The position numbers and the translations under genes were made by a program. The notes beneath the pieces were generated by a model. The model did no database searches, was not told where the DNA came from, and saw only the letters and a list, made by a program, of their open reading frames with translations. A stretch of 64,000 nucleotides of DNA from assembly GCF_963678635.1 (NCBI RefSeq), contig NC_087066.1, positions 3,035,633 through 3,099,632 on the forward strand, written 5' to 3'. Shown here one piece after another: positions 1 through 9,200 of this stretch; the first letter of the stretch is position 1, and the number at the start of each line of letters is the position of its first letter. The DNA is from Symsagittifera roscoffensis. Its lineage: Eukaryota; Xenacoelomorpha; Acoela; Convolutidae.

Positions 1-97
1 AGAATTAGATGAGACACCACTGGGGGGCAGTTTGCGAGCTTACCTGTTCGAAGAAGGGCGTGGCCAAAATTGCACGTTTCATTGCCTGTTCGATTAA
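1..97. other. unassigned sequence at left edge
   Basis: No supported coding or repeat feature before the direct repeat starts at 98. It is probably intron of the coactivator gene. Confidence 0.4.
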
Positions 98-283
98 ATC
101 AGCAGGCCCTCAAATGTAATACATGGAGATGTAAAGCTACTTCGGAAATCAACGACTGTCTTTTTTGTCGATTGGTGAAAGTTAAATACACCTGTTATAT
201 CAACTATAATATTACCTTTGACTCGATATTAGCTGCGCTAATTATCTGATAGAAAAAATTGTGAATGTTTATCTTCTACCTGG
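98..283. repeat. 186-bp direct repeat, copy 1
   Basis: Nearly identical to 921-1106 (constant offset of 823 bases, with only a few substitutions by eye). Begins ATCAGCAGGCCCTC and ends CTACCTGG. It lacks TG...CA ends, so it is not an obvious LTR. High identity implies a recent duplication. Confidence 0.85.
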
Positions 284-920
284 AATTTTCTGCAAGTTGT
301 TTCCAGCTGATGAGCGCCGAGTGTCCAATCAGCATTCGTCTAATATTTATCAGGATCAGCAGCCGTAATTGACACCCAAGGAGAGGAGGGAGAGCAAATC
401 CATCGCCCCTGATTTATGTCCATATCGGCCACTTCGTCCCACCTGTACAACTCGCCTCTTCTCAACAACCTATCCTACCAGCAGGTCACCATACTTCTTC
501 TCTTATTACGTCTTTTTTATGTATTGTTTGTGTTCTTTTCGCTTTTGCTTTTCTTGTTTGTACTGCCATTTTCTGTTTTGCATATTTTTCTTTTGGCTTT
601 ATTTTATGATTACCATTTCCCTCGCAAGACTTGCGTGGAGATTTTTTGCCTTACCGGAATTCGCATCTGAGATGCCATGTGCTTCATAATAAATTCCAAT
701 CCAATAACAATTTATGCATGTTCAGCTTCGTTATAGGTGACGCCCATGCTTGGGACGACAAAAATGCTGAGTTTGATTCCGACCGGGAGCCGATTTTTTC
801 AAATTGAGTACTGTAAAAAGTTTCTTGAAAATACTATTGCCGGTCTATCGTTTGTCTAATTGCTTTTATCGCTTTACTTTTAAAAATTTGGACTTGTTTT
901 CTGACTTAAATTGTTATTGG
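284..920. other. segment between direct repeats, no gene supported
   Basis: A GC-richer patch at 365-485 contains open frames and a GTCACC donor-like site at 485. No acceptor gives an open exon: the frame that would splice in phase to the exon at 5941 has a TGA at 410-412 and no AG after it. The remainder is T-rich. It could be a regulatory or decayed exon sequence. Confidence 0.35.
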
Positions 921-1106
921 ATCAGCAGGCCCTCAAATGTAATACATGGATATGTAAAGCTACTTCGGAAATCAACGACAGTCTTTTTTGTCGATTGGTG
1001 AAAGTTGAATACACCTGTTATATCAACTATAATATTACCTTTGACTCGATATTAGCTGCGCTAATTATCTGATTGGAAAAGTTGTGAATGTTTATCTCCT
1101 ACCTGG
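921..1106. repeat. 186-bp direct repeat, copy 2
   Basis: Second copy of the repeat at 98-283, same orientation. It lies 160 bases before the hAT insertion at 1268. Confidence 0.85.
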
Positions 1107-1259
1107 TTTACTCCTCGTTTTTGTTATTGGATTGGATGCGATAATAAAAATTGATTTTGATTTGTTCCTGCTTTAATTTTAAGGTCTATGATTTTGTATT
1201 TTTTTTTTCGTTTCAGAGGTTTCTTGGACTTTTTGTTTATTTTGCATCGGTTTAGTTGC

Positions 1260-1267
1260 CTCATAAT
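1260..1267. repeat. 8-bp target-site duplication, left (CTCATAAT)
   Basis: Identical to 3129-3136 on the other side of the hAT element. Confidence 0.95.
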
Positions 1268-3128
1268 CAGGGCTGTCATATTGTTAACTAAAACGTTTTT
1301 AACATGTTAACATGTTAATTATATGAAAAAAACACGTTAAAAACAAAATTGAGTTTTAAAATCACTCATTGAGTTGTTTAAAGAGAAAAGCCAGCTTTCC
1401 AGCCTTCTCGACGCCCAAAGAACTTCGGAGTTTTCCATAAGTGAGTCCGAGAGTTGAGAAACACCGCTCCAATCCTGCACTGGAGGAGATAGCATTGGCC
1501 AGTGTCGATGCATAGTCGACCAATTCTTTCGAGAATCCCAGTCGAAGTCCACTTCTCCACCAAGCTTCACTCTCGACCTTTTTGTAACCCTCAGCAAAAA
1601 GGTATTCGTTATAGGGAGGAACTTTTGCCATGTAATTTGTGAGCTCCGGCATGATATTTTCACCAGCCGTTTCACGGATGTAGTCGATGGCTTGTCTTGT
1701 TTCATCCGGATTCTGGTCCTCTCCGGCATACTTGTGATCGAGCAAATTAGCCGCTAGGACGACGGGTAGAATGGCCTGCTGAACTCGCTTAGCGACGGCA
1801 CTTGCATACTGAATTGGTGCTTGTCCGGCAACATTTTTCCAGAGCTTGAATGTTTCCGACAAAGTGCAAGAATTTTTCTGCAAATTGTCCAACGTAACCC
1901 CGACTGATTTCATGAACTGAAGAATATCTTCTGCAGATCTCTTCAGAGATATTTCTTCCATATGACGAAATACCATGTCGGTATTCTTCAGATGCTTGTT
2001 CGCTATTTCTGCAAGCATAAGCCAGTTCTTCTGGAAGTATTCGATTGTGTCGATATTGCTGTTCCAGCGAGTTTCGCAAGGTAATGGAGGTCGAGTCATG
2101 TTGTTCTCCACAAGGTCTGCAGAACATGCATGGGTATTGCGAACCCATTTGAGGACAGTGATGATCTTTGTCATAATTGGCTTGATATCTTTCTGACAGA
2201 GAATGTCTTTGGAAAGTAAGTTGGCGATGTGCGAGTGACACCCATAAGTGTGAACAAGTGCTAATTCTCTGCGCATTGCATTCATGTTCGCTGCATTATC
2301 CGTGACAACGCTAGTCACATTGACCTCGAACTCCTTCCTGACATGCTCCATCTGCTCACGCGTGACTTGAACAAGATATTCTGTTGTGTGACTTTCTCCA
2401 ATAGTACTCATCGTGTTCACTAGATAACATTTGCCACAATGATAAAAGCTGACACCGAGAACAGGTTCATTGGTCAATGTCGACCAACCATCGATAGCAA
2501 GTGTGACGTTGGAGCCCGACACCATTCGCTTCACTTTCGTTTGTTCACTTGCATAAATTTCGTCCAGTAACTCTCCACCAATCCTTCGGCGATCTGGAAC
2601 AGTTGTTCCTGGTCGCAGAAATTGGACAAGCTTCGCGAGATGCTTGTTTGACGCGGCATTAAACGGAGTGTTGGTTGCGATGAAATATCGAGTCACAAGG
2701 ATATCGCTCTCATGCTGCCTCGTGGGATTAGTGGAGATGACATTGAGAGCTGTCTGTCTCTTCTTTGGAGCCGGCGGAGCAGATGATGTTGTAGTGGCAG
2801 AAGATGTGGATTGCTCCTGGATGTCATCGTCATCGTCCACATTCCGGCAATCCCTCATGTGCTTCTCCATGCGTGCCGCATTGTTCACAACCTCAAAACC
2901 GCAGGTCTTGCATTTGGCCCGTTTAACGCCGCCAACGATAATCTCTTTGAAGCTGTACCACACGTCTTTCTTCTGCCGCGGCATGACACAATCTGAAATA
3001 AATATTTGTTAGTGTATGACGCATGCTGTTAGTACATCATGTGTTAAAAACAATGGTACCAATAGGTGTTATTAACATGTTAAATATAGGTCTGTTAATA
3101 ACACCTTGTTAATAACATGACAGCCCTG
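1268..3128 (-). mobile_element. complete hAT DNA transposon, 1861 bp
   Basis: The ends are perfect 12-bp inverted repeats (CAGGGCTGTCAT at 1268-1279 and its complement at 3117-3128). With two mismatches the similarity extends to about 21 bp. The element is flanked by a perfect 8-bp target duplication CTCATAAT (1260-1267 and 3129-3136), the size typical of the hAT superfamily. It holds one uninterrupted transposase frame on the minus strand. Intact ends, duplication and frame point to recent insertion and possible activity. The host site is inside a dispersed repeat. Confidence 0.95.
1362..2984 (-). CDS. hAT transposase with BED zinc finger (ZBED-like), 540 aa
   Basis: A single intact frame fills most of the hAT element. 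Residues about 7-46 form a BED finger: aromatic W9, CKTC, then HMRDC. The DUF659-type catalytic core follows, with the DGW motif (LAIDGWSTL, about residue 165), VTDNAANM (about 228), the YGCHSHIANLL insertion-domain signature (about 247) and the CETRWNS motif (about 303). The C-terminus is the hAT dimerisation region, with SSSAGLERCFSTLG carrying the expected Glu, then KLAFLF. All the acidic residues expected of the family appear present. The start at 2984 is chosen because the BED finger follows directly. The enzyme would cut and paste the element in the nucleus. A domesticated ZBED gene is less likely because the terminal repeats and target duplication are intact. Confidence 0.93.
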   Translation of the reverse strand: MPRQKKDVWYSFKEIIVGGVKRAKCKTCGFEVVNNAARMEKHMRDCRNVDDDDDIQEQSTSSATTTSSAPPAPKKRQTALNVISTNPTRQHESDILVTRYFIATNTPFNAASNKHLAKLVQFLRPGTTVPDRRRIGGELLDEIYASEQTKVKRMVSGSNVTLAIDGWSTLTNEPVLGVSFYHCGKCYLVNTMSTIGESHTTEYLVQVTREQMEHVRKEFEVNVTSVVTDNAANMNAMRRELALVHTYGCHSHIANLLSKDILCQKDIKPIMTKIITVLKWVRNTHACSADLVENNMTRPPLPCETRWNSNIDTIEYFQKNWLMLAEIANKHLKNTDMVFRHMEEISLKRSAEDILQFMKSVGVTLDNLQKNSCTLSETFKLWKNVAGQAPIQYASAVAKRVQQAILPVVLAANLLDHKYAGEDQNPDETRQAIDYIRETAGENIMPELTNYMAKVPPYNEYLFAEGYKKVESEAWWRSGLRLGFSKELVDYASTLANAISSSAGLERCFSTLGLTYGKLRSSLGVEKAGKLAFLFKQLNE

Positions 3129-3136
3129 CTCATAAT
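3129..3136. repeat. 8-bp target-site duplication, right (CTCATAAT)
   Basis: Identical to 1260-1267; no mutation has accumulated between the two copies. Confidence 0.95.
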
Positions 3137-4394
3137 ACATTGTTTGAATGACAAAACTAATTTTTAAGCGTATTTGCTCGGGGCATTTTAATTGTTTGAA
3201 TTTTAACAAAAATTTGTGGCTGATATTCAGAACGATATTCACAGGATTCTTATCCGTTGCGTTTACTCCTCGTTTTTGTAAGGCTCTTTTTTCCACTTTG
3301 TTCAGGCTGCTTTGCGTTTGCTCAATCCTTTTAAAACCAGGGCGACTGGTTTTATTAATGAAATTGTTTTCAGAGGAGCGAACTTGTTCAATAAAGTTTT
3401 GAAAGAATGATTTAAGTTAATTAAAAGCCGAGTCATTAAAATCTTTTTTCAATTTGTTTCCAAATGATTGACTTTAGAAACTGTATCTCGAAAAAATAGT
3501 TTAAAAAACCGTAAACAAACTGAAAACAAAACTGTTTCTTGAAGTAAATATAACTGGTCTTCTTTGGAATGCTTTTTTGGCTAGTCAAATAAAATTGGGT
3601 AATTATCTGAAACGGTTGAGTGTTTCCAAACTTTTGCCCTTTGATTTTTTTCTTTTTGGTATTAGAAATAATCGATACATGTTGATCATGTTATTAATAA
3701 ACGAGCTATTTATGACCCAAAGCATTTAAAATCTTTGGACCTTAGAGCGTAAGATAATTCTTTTTGAGTTTCTCTGATGCTATTCTAGTTTTTTTCTGAT
3801 GCCCTGACGGTTTTGTATAATTGATTGATTGTAAACGTTAATCAAGACAGCTGTAGCGTTGTATTTTTTTCACCTAAACTTATTTTATTAAGCCATTTTT
3901 CACCTAAACTTATTATGTCAATTGGAGACTCAAGACTCAAAACAAATGCTTCCAATTCTTTAATGGGAGGTGTCAAAGGTTTTTTATTTTAAGATGTAGA
4001 ACGGAAATTTTATTCATAACATTTTAAATACAGTGAGATAGATCGTTAGCGCTGACATTTTGACGGAAGATTTAACCGTTGTTGATGGGTTTTGACCTTA
4101 AATCGTGAAAACAGTTCATGATATCAGTCATTTGTTGGCCAAGAATTGAAGCGCCGTCGTAGATATTATGAATTTTTTCAAGTTTTGTCGTAGTTTTGAA
4201 ACATAGAAAATTGTCCAGGTTGAGCTACTTCGGTTGACAGTTTTTATTTTTTTCACAATTTTCACTCTTGCTCTGCTGGTATATTCGAATACTTTGATCT
4301 TTGCTGTGTTTTTTTTTCTAGCTAGATACGCTTCTTCCACGTGATTTCGGCAACTTGCCTTGAGAATTTCGAAATGATTGGTCTGATTGATCCA
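3137..4394. other. AT-rich intronic or upstream sequence, no gene seen
   Basis: No coding exon is supported. A stretch TTTACTCCTCGTTTTTGT near 3262 also occurs at 1107, so parts belong to dispersed repeats. The line TCACCTAAACTTATT is repeated in tandem at about 3870-3915. Confidence 0.4.
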
Positions 4395-5070
4395 TTGTAG
4401 GTTAACTTGTAGAAACTTATTGTCTTTTCTCAAAAACTACCCTCCTAAACTGACATTTGTTAAGTTTGTTAAAATCAATTGTGTGAAGCTCGCTTGCATG
4501 AGTGGCTACTCCCAAATACTTCCAAAAAAAGTAATGGTCCTCGGAAAAATTAAATGTTTGATTTTTTGACCGTGTTTTTGAACTTTTCGGTTTTTCTCGA
4601 AAACTACCCTAACAAATCTGAGGGTTTGATTTCAATCGATGGAACAGGTTGCTTGGAGCTCCTCTATACTGCTTTGCCGAAATATAGTAACACAAATAAA
4701 TATGGCCCTTGGAAAAAAAAACAGATTTTTTGACCGTTTTTTAAAATTATTTGACTTTTCTCGAAAACTTTTGTCCCAAATCTGAGCTTTTACGATCAAT
4801 CAAAAGAAAGGGTTGAGAAAAGCTTCCTTGTGTAAATGACGACGGCCAAATTTCCTCATAAAAATTTTTGGCCCTCAGAATAGGCATTGTTTTCATTTTT
4901 GGCCGTTTTTGAAATTTTGTGACTCTTCTCAAAAAAATACTCAGCCGAGTCTGATATCAGCGGTTTGATCGAGGCAACAGGTTTTGGGATGCCTCCGTGC
5001 ATAAGCGGCAACGCCTGAAGATTTGTTTACTAAAATGTTGTTTTTGGGAAAATTACTAGTTTTCAAAAAG
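4395..5070 (+). repeat. degenerate tandem array, about four units of roughly 170 bp
   Basis: Four diverged units follow one another. Each contains TTTTCTCGAAAACTA-like, TGGCCCTCGGAA-like and TTTTTTGACCGTTTTTGAA-like landmarks, starting near 4405, 4585, 4755 and 4920. The same landmarks recur in both orientations at 11.9-13.4 kb. The array ends about 100 bases before a Helitron 3' terminus, so it is taken as the subterminal array of that element. Confidence 0.75.
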
Positions 5071-5071
5071 T

Positions 5072-5195
5072 TTCGTTCCTATTTTATTAGAGAAATAGCC
5101 AAGGTTTCGGGTGAAGCCCAATTTTTGATGTATTGAAATGTATATCCAATACAAAATTATCAAACAGGCACCTCCAGCTTTAGCTGCGCACCTAG
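5072..5195 (+). mobile_element. Helitron 3' terminal region (non-autonomous)
   Basis: It ends with a perfect hairpin CAGCT-TT-AGCTG (5175-5186), five bases, then CTAG (5192-5195) followed by T. This is the Helitron 3' signature: hairpin, CTRR, insertion before T. The last 125 bases match the reverse complement of 11939-12085. No Rep/helicase sequence is visible in the window, so the element is non-autonomous. The 5' TC end was not found. Confidence 0.75.
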
Positions 5196-5348
5196 TTTCT
5201 TTTGAATTCAATATCTTCTGAATTGTCTATTTGAGTTATCGCTGGTTGTTTCACTTATGCCCAAAATTTTTAAGCTCTCCCATCTATTGTACGACTCAAG
5301 TTGTTTGTCTCACATTATGTTTGTAACGTGCTTTTTAGCTCGCTGCTT

Positions 5349-5637
5349 TTATGTTCTTTTTTTCTCGATTTTTGTTCTTGAGGGTTGCACATTTGACTCG
5401 TATTGCTGTTGCTGTAACTGCTTGTCTGCTTGTAGTTCTTTCATCATGGCAAGCTTTCTGTTTCGTTGATTGTACTCAGGACTGCCTATGATCTTTTCGA
5501 ACTGGAACTCGCTTTTGGTAGCGGAGTCTGATCTGGATTCGCAGGTTCGGTGGATTGTCGTCAACTACGTTTGCGATGTTTGATACTTCGAATTGCTCCT
5601 CAGTTTCAATTGGCGCAGTTGAAATAGATATCTGCGT
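5349..5637 (-). pseudogene. frameshifted coding-like segment, Gln/Glu/Lys-rich, unidentified
   Basis: On the minus strand an open frame from about 5637 reads ETEEQFEVSNIANVVDDN. A second, shifted frame then reads SEFQFEKIIGSPEYNQRN and ends with a stop at 5349-5351. The composition is protein-like and unlike the T-rich surroundings. The two halves need one frameshift between about 5520 and 5570. A candidate acceptor TATTAAATAG precedes the first half. It may be a decayed mobile-element gag, a captured exon, or an exon of an antisense gene with a sequence error. Family not recognised. Confidence 0.4.
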
Positions 5638-5940
5638 CTCTATTTAATACGTTTATAAGAACAATTAGGCTAACTGTAGTTACCGCTCTTTTTTGAAATT
5701 TTCTCCTTATTCAATCGTCGTTTTTTGAAAAAGATCAACAGGAAATATAAACAACAAAAATTGCAAAAAACGAACAACAAATTTTGTCAGGTAACAAAAG
5801 TTGAAGTCATTTTGACAAAAAAAAGCCTAACTCATGTCTTGTCCATGAATTTGCTGCTGGATAAGATAAAGATTTGAGATAACAACATTTATAGTTGATT
5901 AATCGTTTTGCGCGCCATAATGAGTAATTTGTTTGTTTAG

Positions 5941-6206
5941 GCGCCTGTTATTAGTCCAAGTTCGAGCTCACCCGCGGATGTGCTTCAGAGTCCGTGCCGT
6001 GGAGGAGATGCCCCTTTGACACGCCTGTCGCCACTAGTCACTTCCTCTCAATCCTCGGCGGAGACCTACTCTAGCTCGGACCAATCTCACTTCGGACTCG
6101 ATTTGTCGCCCTGTAAAATGACCAGTGGACCCATCGTGGAGAACAGTACACTTAACATGAATCCTGTTGCGAACGGGAACAACAACGAAAGGAATACTAG
6201 CAGCGG
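5941..6206 (+). CDS. coactivator gene, exon 1 of window
   Basis: Acceptor is the run ending TTTGTTTAG at 5940; donor is GTAGAT at 6207. The frame is open from the first base (phase 0) and leaves two bases for the next exon. The peptide is rich in Ser, Pro and Asn and has no recognised domain; it would be linker sequence between PAS-A and PAS-B if the p160 assignment is right. Exons before this one are not in the window. Confidence 0.7.
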
Positions 6207-9200
6207 GTAGATATAATGAAAACATCCAATTAGTGACAGTGGGATTCTCTTGATTTTTTTGCAATAATTCGAAGCGTAATTACTTTGATTAAGGGACGTG
6301 TTTCTGTCATTAATTGCTGTTGTCCTCAAAAAATATGGAATGATGATTATTACTGAATTTCGCTTCAGTTGAAGAAAGTCACGATGTTTGCTTCAGATGC
6401 AACTTGTGATGCGATCAAGAAATGAAAAAAAAAGAAACATGGGATGTACTCGAAAGTTTTGAAAAGAAGTATAAACATATGCATAACATGGATAAAACGA
6501 TTAATCACTACATACTGGGTGTAAATAAATACCATGTTATACAAAATATGAAAATAACAAACACAGTCTGTAGTGATTAATGCTTTTAGCCTAAACCGTT
6601 GGATGTTTTTGATAGAGCGGATGTGTGTCGATCTGACGCGAAGAACAACAATTCGCCCAATTGCTACCAGTCCTGTTTCTCTCCCTCTATGAAGAGACCG
6701 TCTCATCCTCATATTAACACCGACCTTAGGACGCCCTCGAGCGAGTTCGGGGGATCAACCATCGACACTGCCGGAACGCCAATTTTATCGACTGCGTTCT
6801 CCCAGAGCAGCTCAAGATCCAGTTGTGAATCATCCCAAATTGTCTCGTCTCAAAGTCTGGTTGCGATGTGCACCGCCTCGAGGACCTCGACTGTCGGGAG
6901 TCTGTTGACGAGTGCAGTTCCGTCGGTGACAGCAGCCGCTCAATCCTTGCAACCGAATTCATCTGACTCGACTATCACGATTAAATTGCAGCTGTATGGG
7001 TTCCAGAATCCGGGATCATTCACAGCTTCAATGTTAGTTGAAATTTTAGTGTTAAATTTGTGTAAATTGATAAAAGTTTTCTCGAATCGACGGAAGTATG
7101 AACGTTAAAAACCAGCCTGAATTTTGATGGGCTTTGTGCATTTTGAGAGTGGTCGGAACCAGAAGGTTCTTTCTGGTATTTTAAGAGATTTTGGTAAATG
7201 AGTTTTGTTGATCAAGTTTAAGTACATTTTTTCAGTTTATCTGAAAACCCGCAGCTCCTTTACTCGTTGAAATTTTTGATCCGGCATTGTAGTGGACGTC
7301 AACTTAGCCCCTTCATATTTTTCTGAAATGTGTGCAAATTTTTGTTTTCTGATATTTTGCAAAACAGTTTGTGCAATGTGTTTAATTGTGCTCTGCAGAA
7401 GGAGCTAATTTTTGCCCTATTTTTGAAAAGAAAAAATTTTTATAAATGTTTTACGAATTTTGCGATATTGCACTCTGCAATAAAAACTATGAATACTGGA
7501 ACAAAAGAATTTGACCGACTTTTGGGCTCGATAATGGATGTTATTTCATAGAATTTCCAGCAAAAATGTTATTTTGAGATCCATGTATGATGTCAAGTTT
7601 TGTCATTTGAAAAATTTATTGGAAAAAGATGATGAAATATTCTCAAGTTTTCCCTTTGAGACGTCAAGGGTTTTTGTAATGGTTATTTGAACATAAGTCG
7701 CTTATTAAATTGCTTTTTTTTCTGTTAAAAACTTTCACGATTTTTTTTGCCCTTGCGATAAGCAATGGTATTTTGCAATCTGGTACAAGACTATTTCTCT
7801 GCAACCAGCTTTCTTTTTGGGGAATCTATTTCTGAACTTATTAATCGCCTGGTTTCTCTCTGTTGGAAATATTGCAATAGACATGTTTTGGGCATGCTGG
7901 CATTTTAAATAACCGTCCTTTTCGAAATTTGCTTTTTAGTTTGGTTGTAATGTTCTCAACTTAATTTTTTATTTCATTTTTTTTTCTCGATTTAATAGGT
8001 TTTGGCCCGTTTTATATCGGCTTGTTGGCCTCATATTGCGTCATTTGATGAGCGTAAAAAGTTTTGTGTGATTGTGTTTAATGAGGAGGATGGGGCTTTG
8101 AAATTGTTAGTCGTTTTTGAAATTGTTAGTCGTTTTTGCTCAAAGGGTTTCTGCTAATTTATTTTTGGCTCTATTGCCTTTTGCTAAGTTTTCTTTTGAT
8201 TCAATTTTTTTCTTTTTTGTCTTGGTGTTTTTTTGAAAATTTTTGATAGATCTAGTATTTTGATTGATCTAGTTTTTCGACATTTTCGAAACTGATTTAA
8301 TTTTTTTTTCGATTTAGCAGCTTTTTTGTATTGTATCGCAAGTGGAGCGAAGCTCGGCTTCACATCTGTGTTTAATTTCTTAGCATAATAAGTTACAGCT
8401 GCTATTTTGATTTTGTGGAGTAGTGGTGATGCTTATGCTAGGGACGTCAAAAGTCATCAGTGAAATCTGGCCTGAAAATTATCTGCTTGCAAAAATTTAA
8501 TTGTCAGAAGATCGTTTGCATGCTAATTTTTGTCAACCTAGTTTGTACATGTGAAGTTTTCTTCTAATTTTGACTATAAATGACAGCTATTTCATTTTTT
8601 TTCCTAAAATTTTTATACTTACGATTTGATTTTTTTCTGCTCAGATGAAAAATTATGAATAGAATTATGTCTCACATGATCTGAAAGTATAATTTGTCTG
8701 ATTTCATATTTTGAGAAAAAGGTTCCTCCTTTCACAAAGAATTCCATTGTCGGGGTTGAGTTTGTCAAATCGGCAACCTTAAATGTTCCAAGTAAGTGTT
8801 AACCTCATCGAGTATCAGAATTAAAGGTTAATTCGAGTTTTCACTGCTCAGTGTTGCGAGCTCGAGAAGAGTCGAAGTTAAACGTAGACGATGCAATTTT
8901 CTTGCCTAAAAACTGTTTTGTTTCTGATTGGCTCTAATATAGTTATTTTGTTTTTATTAGATTAAGTGAATTTTGGGCTGGTTTTCGTCGAATACTGATT
9001 TCTAATTGACTAAAATTTTTACATTTATTTAATTGATCTGGTGAAAATCATGCCCTCTCAATAGAATTTGGGGATATTTTTTGATTTTAATAGACTAAAA
9101 GGGACGAACCGGTGGGAATTTGTCTAAGTTTGTAAGAATTTGTAATAAGCAAGAATTTGTGTAAGCGACAAAACGTGTATTTAACGACAACTTGTGCTCT

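Noticed and set aside
369-689. Open frames over a GC-rich patch with a donor-like site at 485, possible upstream coactivator exon
   Set aside because: The frame that would join in phase to 5941 has a stop at 410-412 and no AG acceptor after it; the other open frame is out of phase.
98-1106. LTR retrotransposon with 186-bp LTRs
   Set aside because: No TG...CA ends, no primer-binding site, no target duplication and only 637 bases between the repeats.
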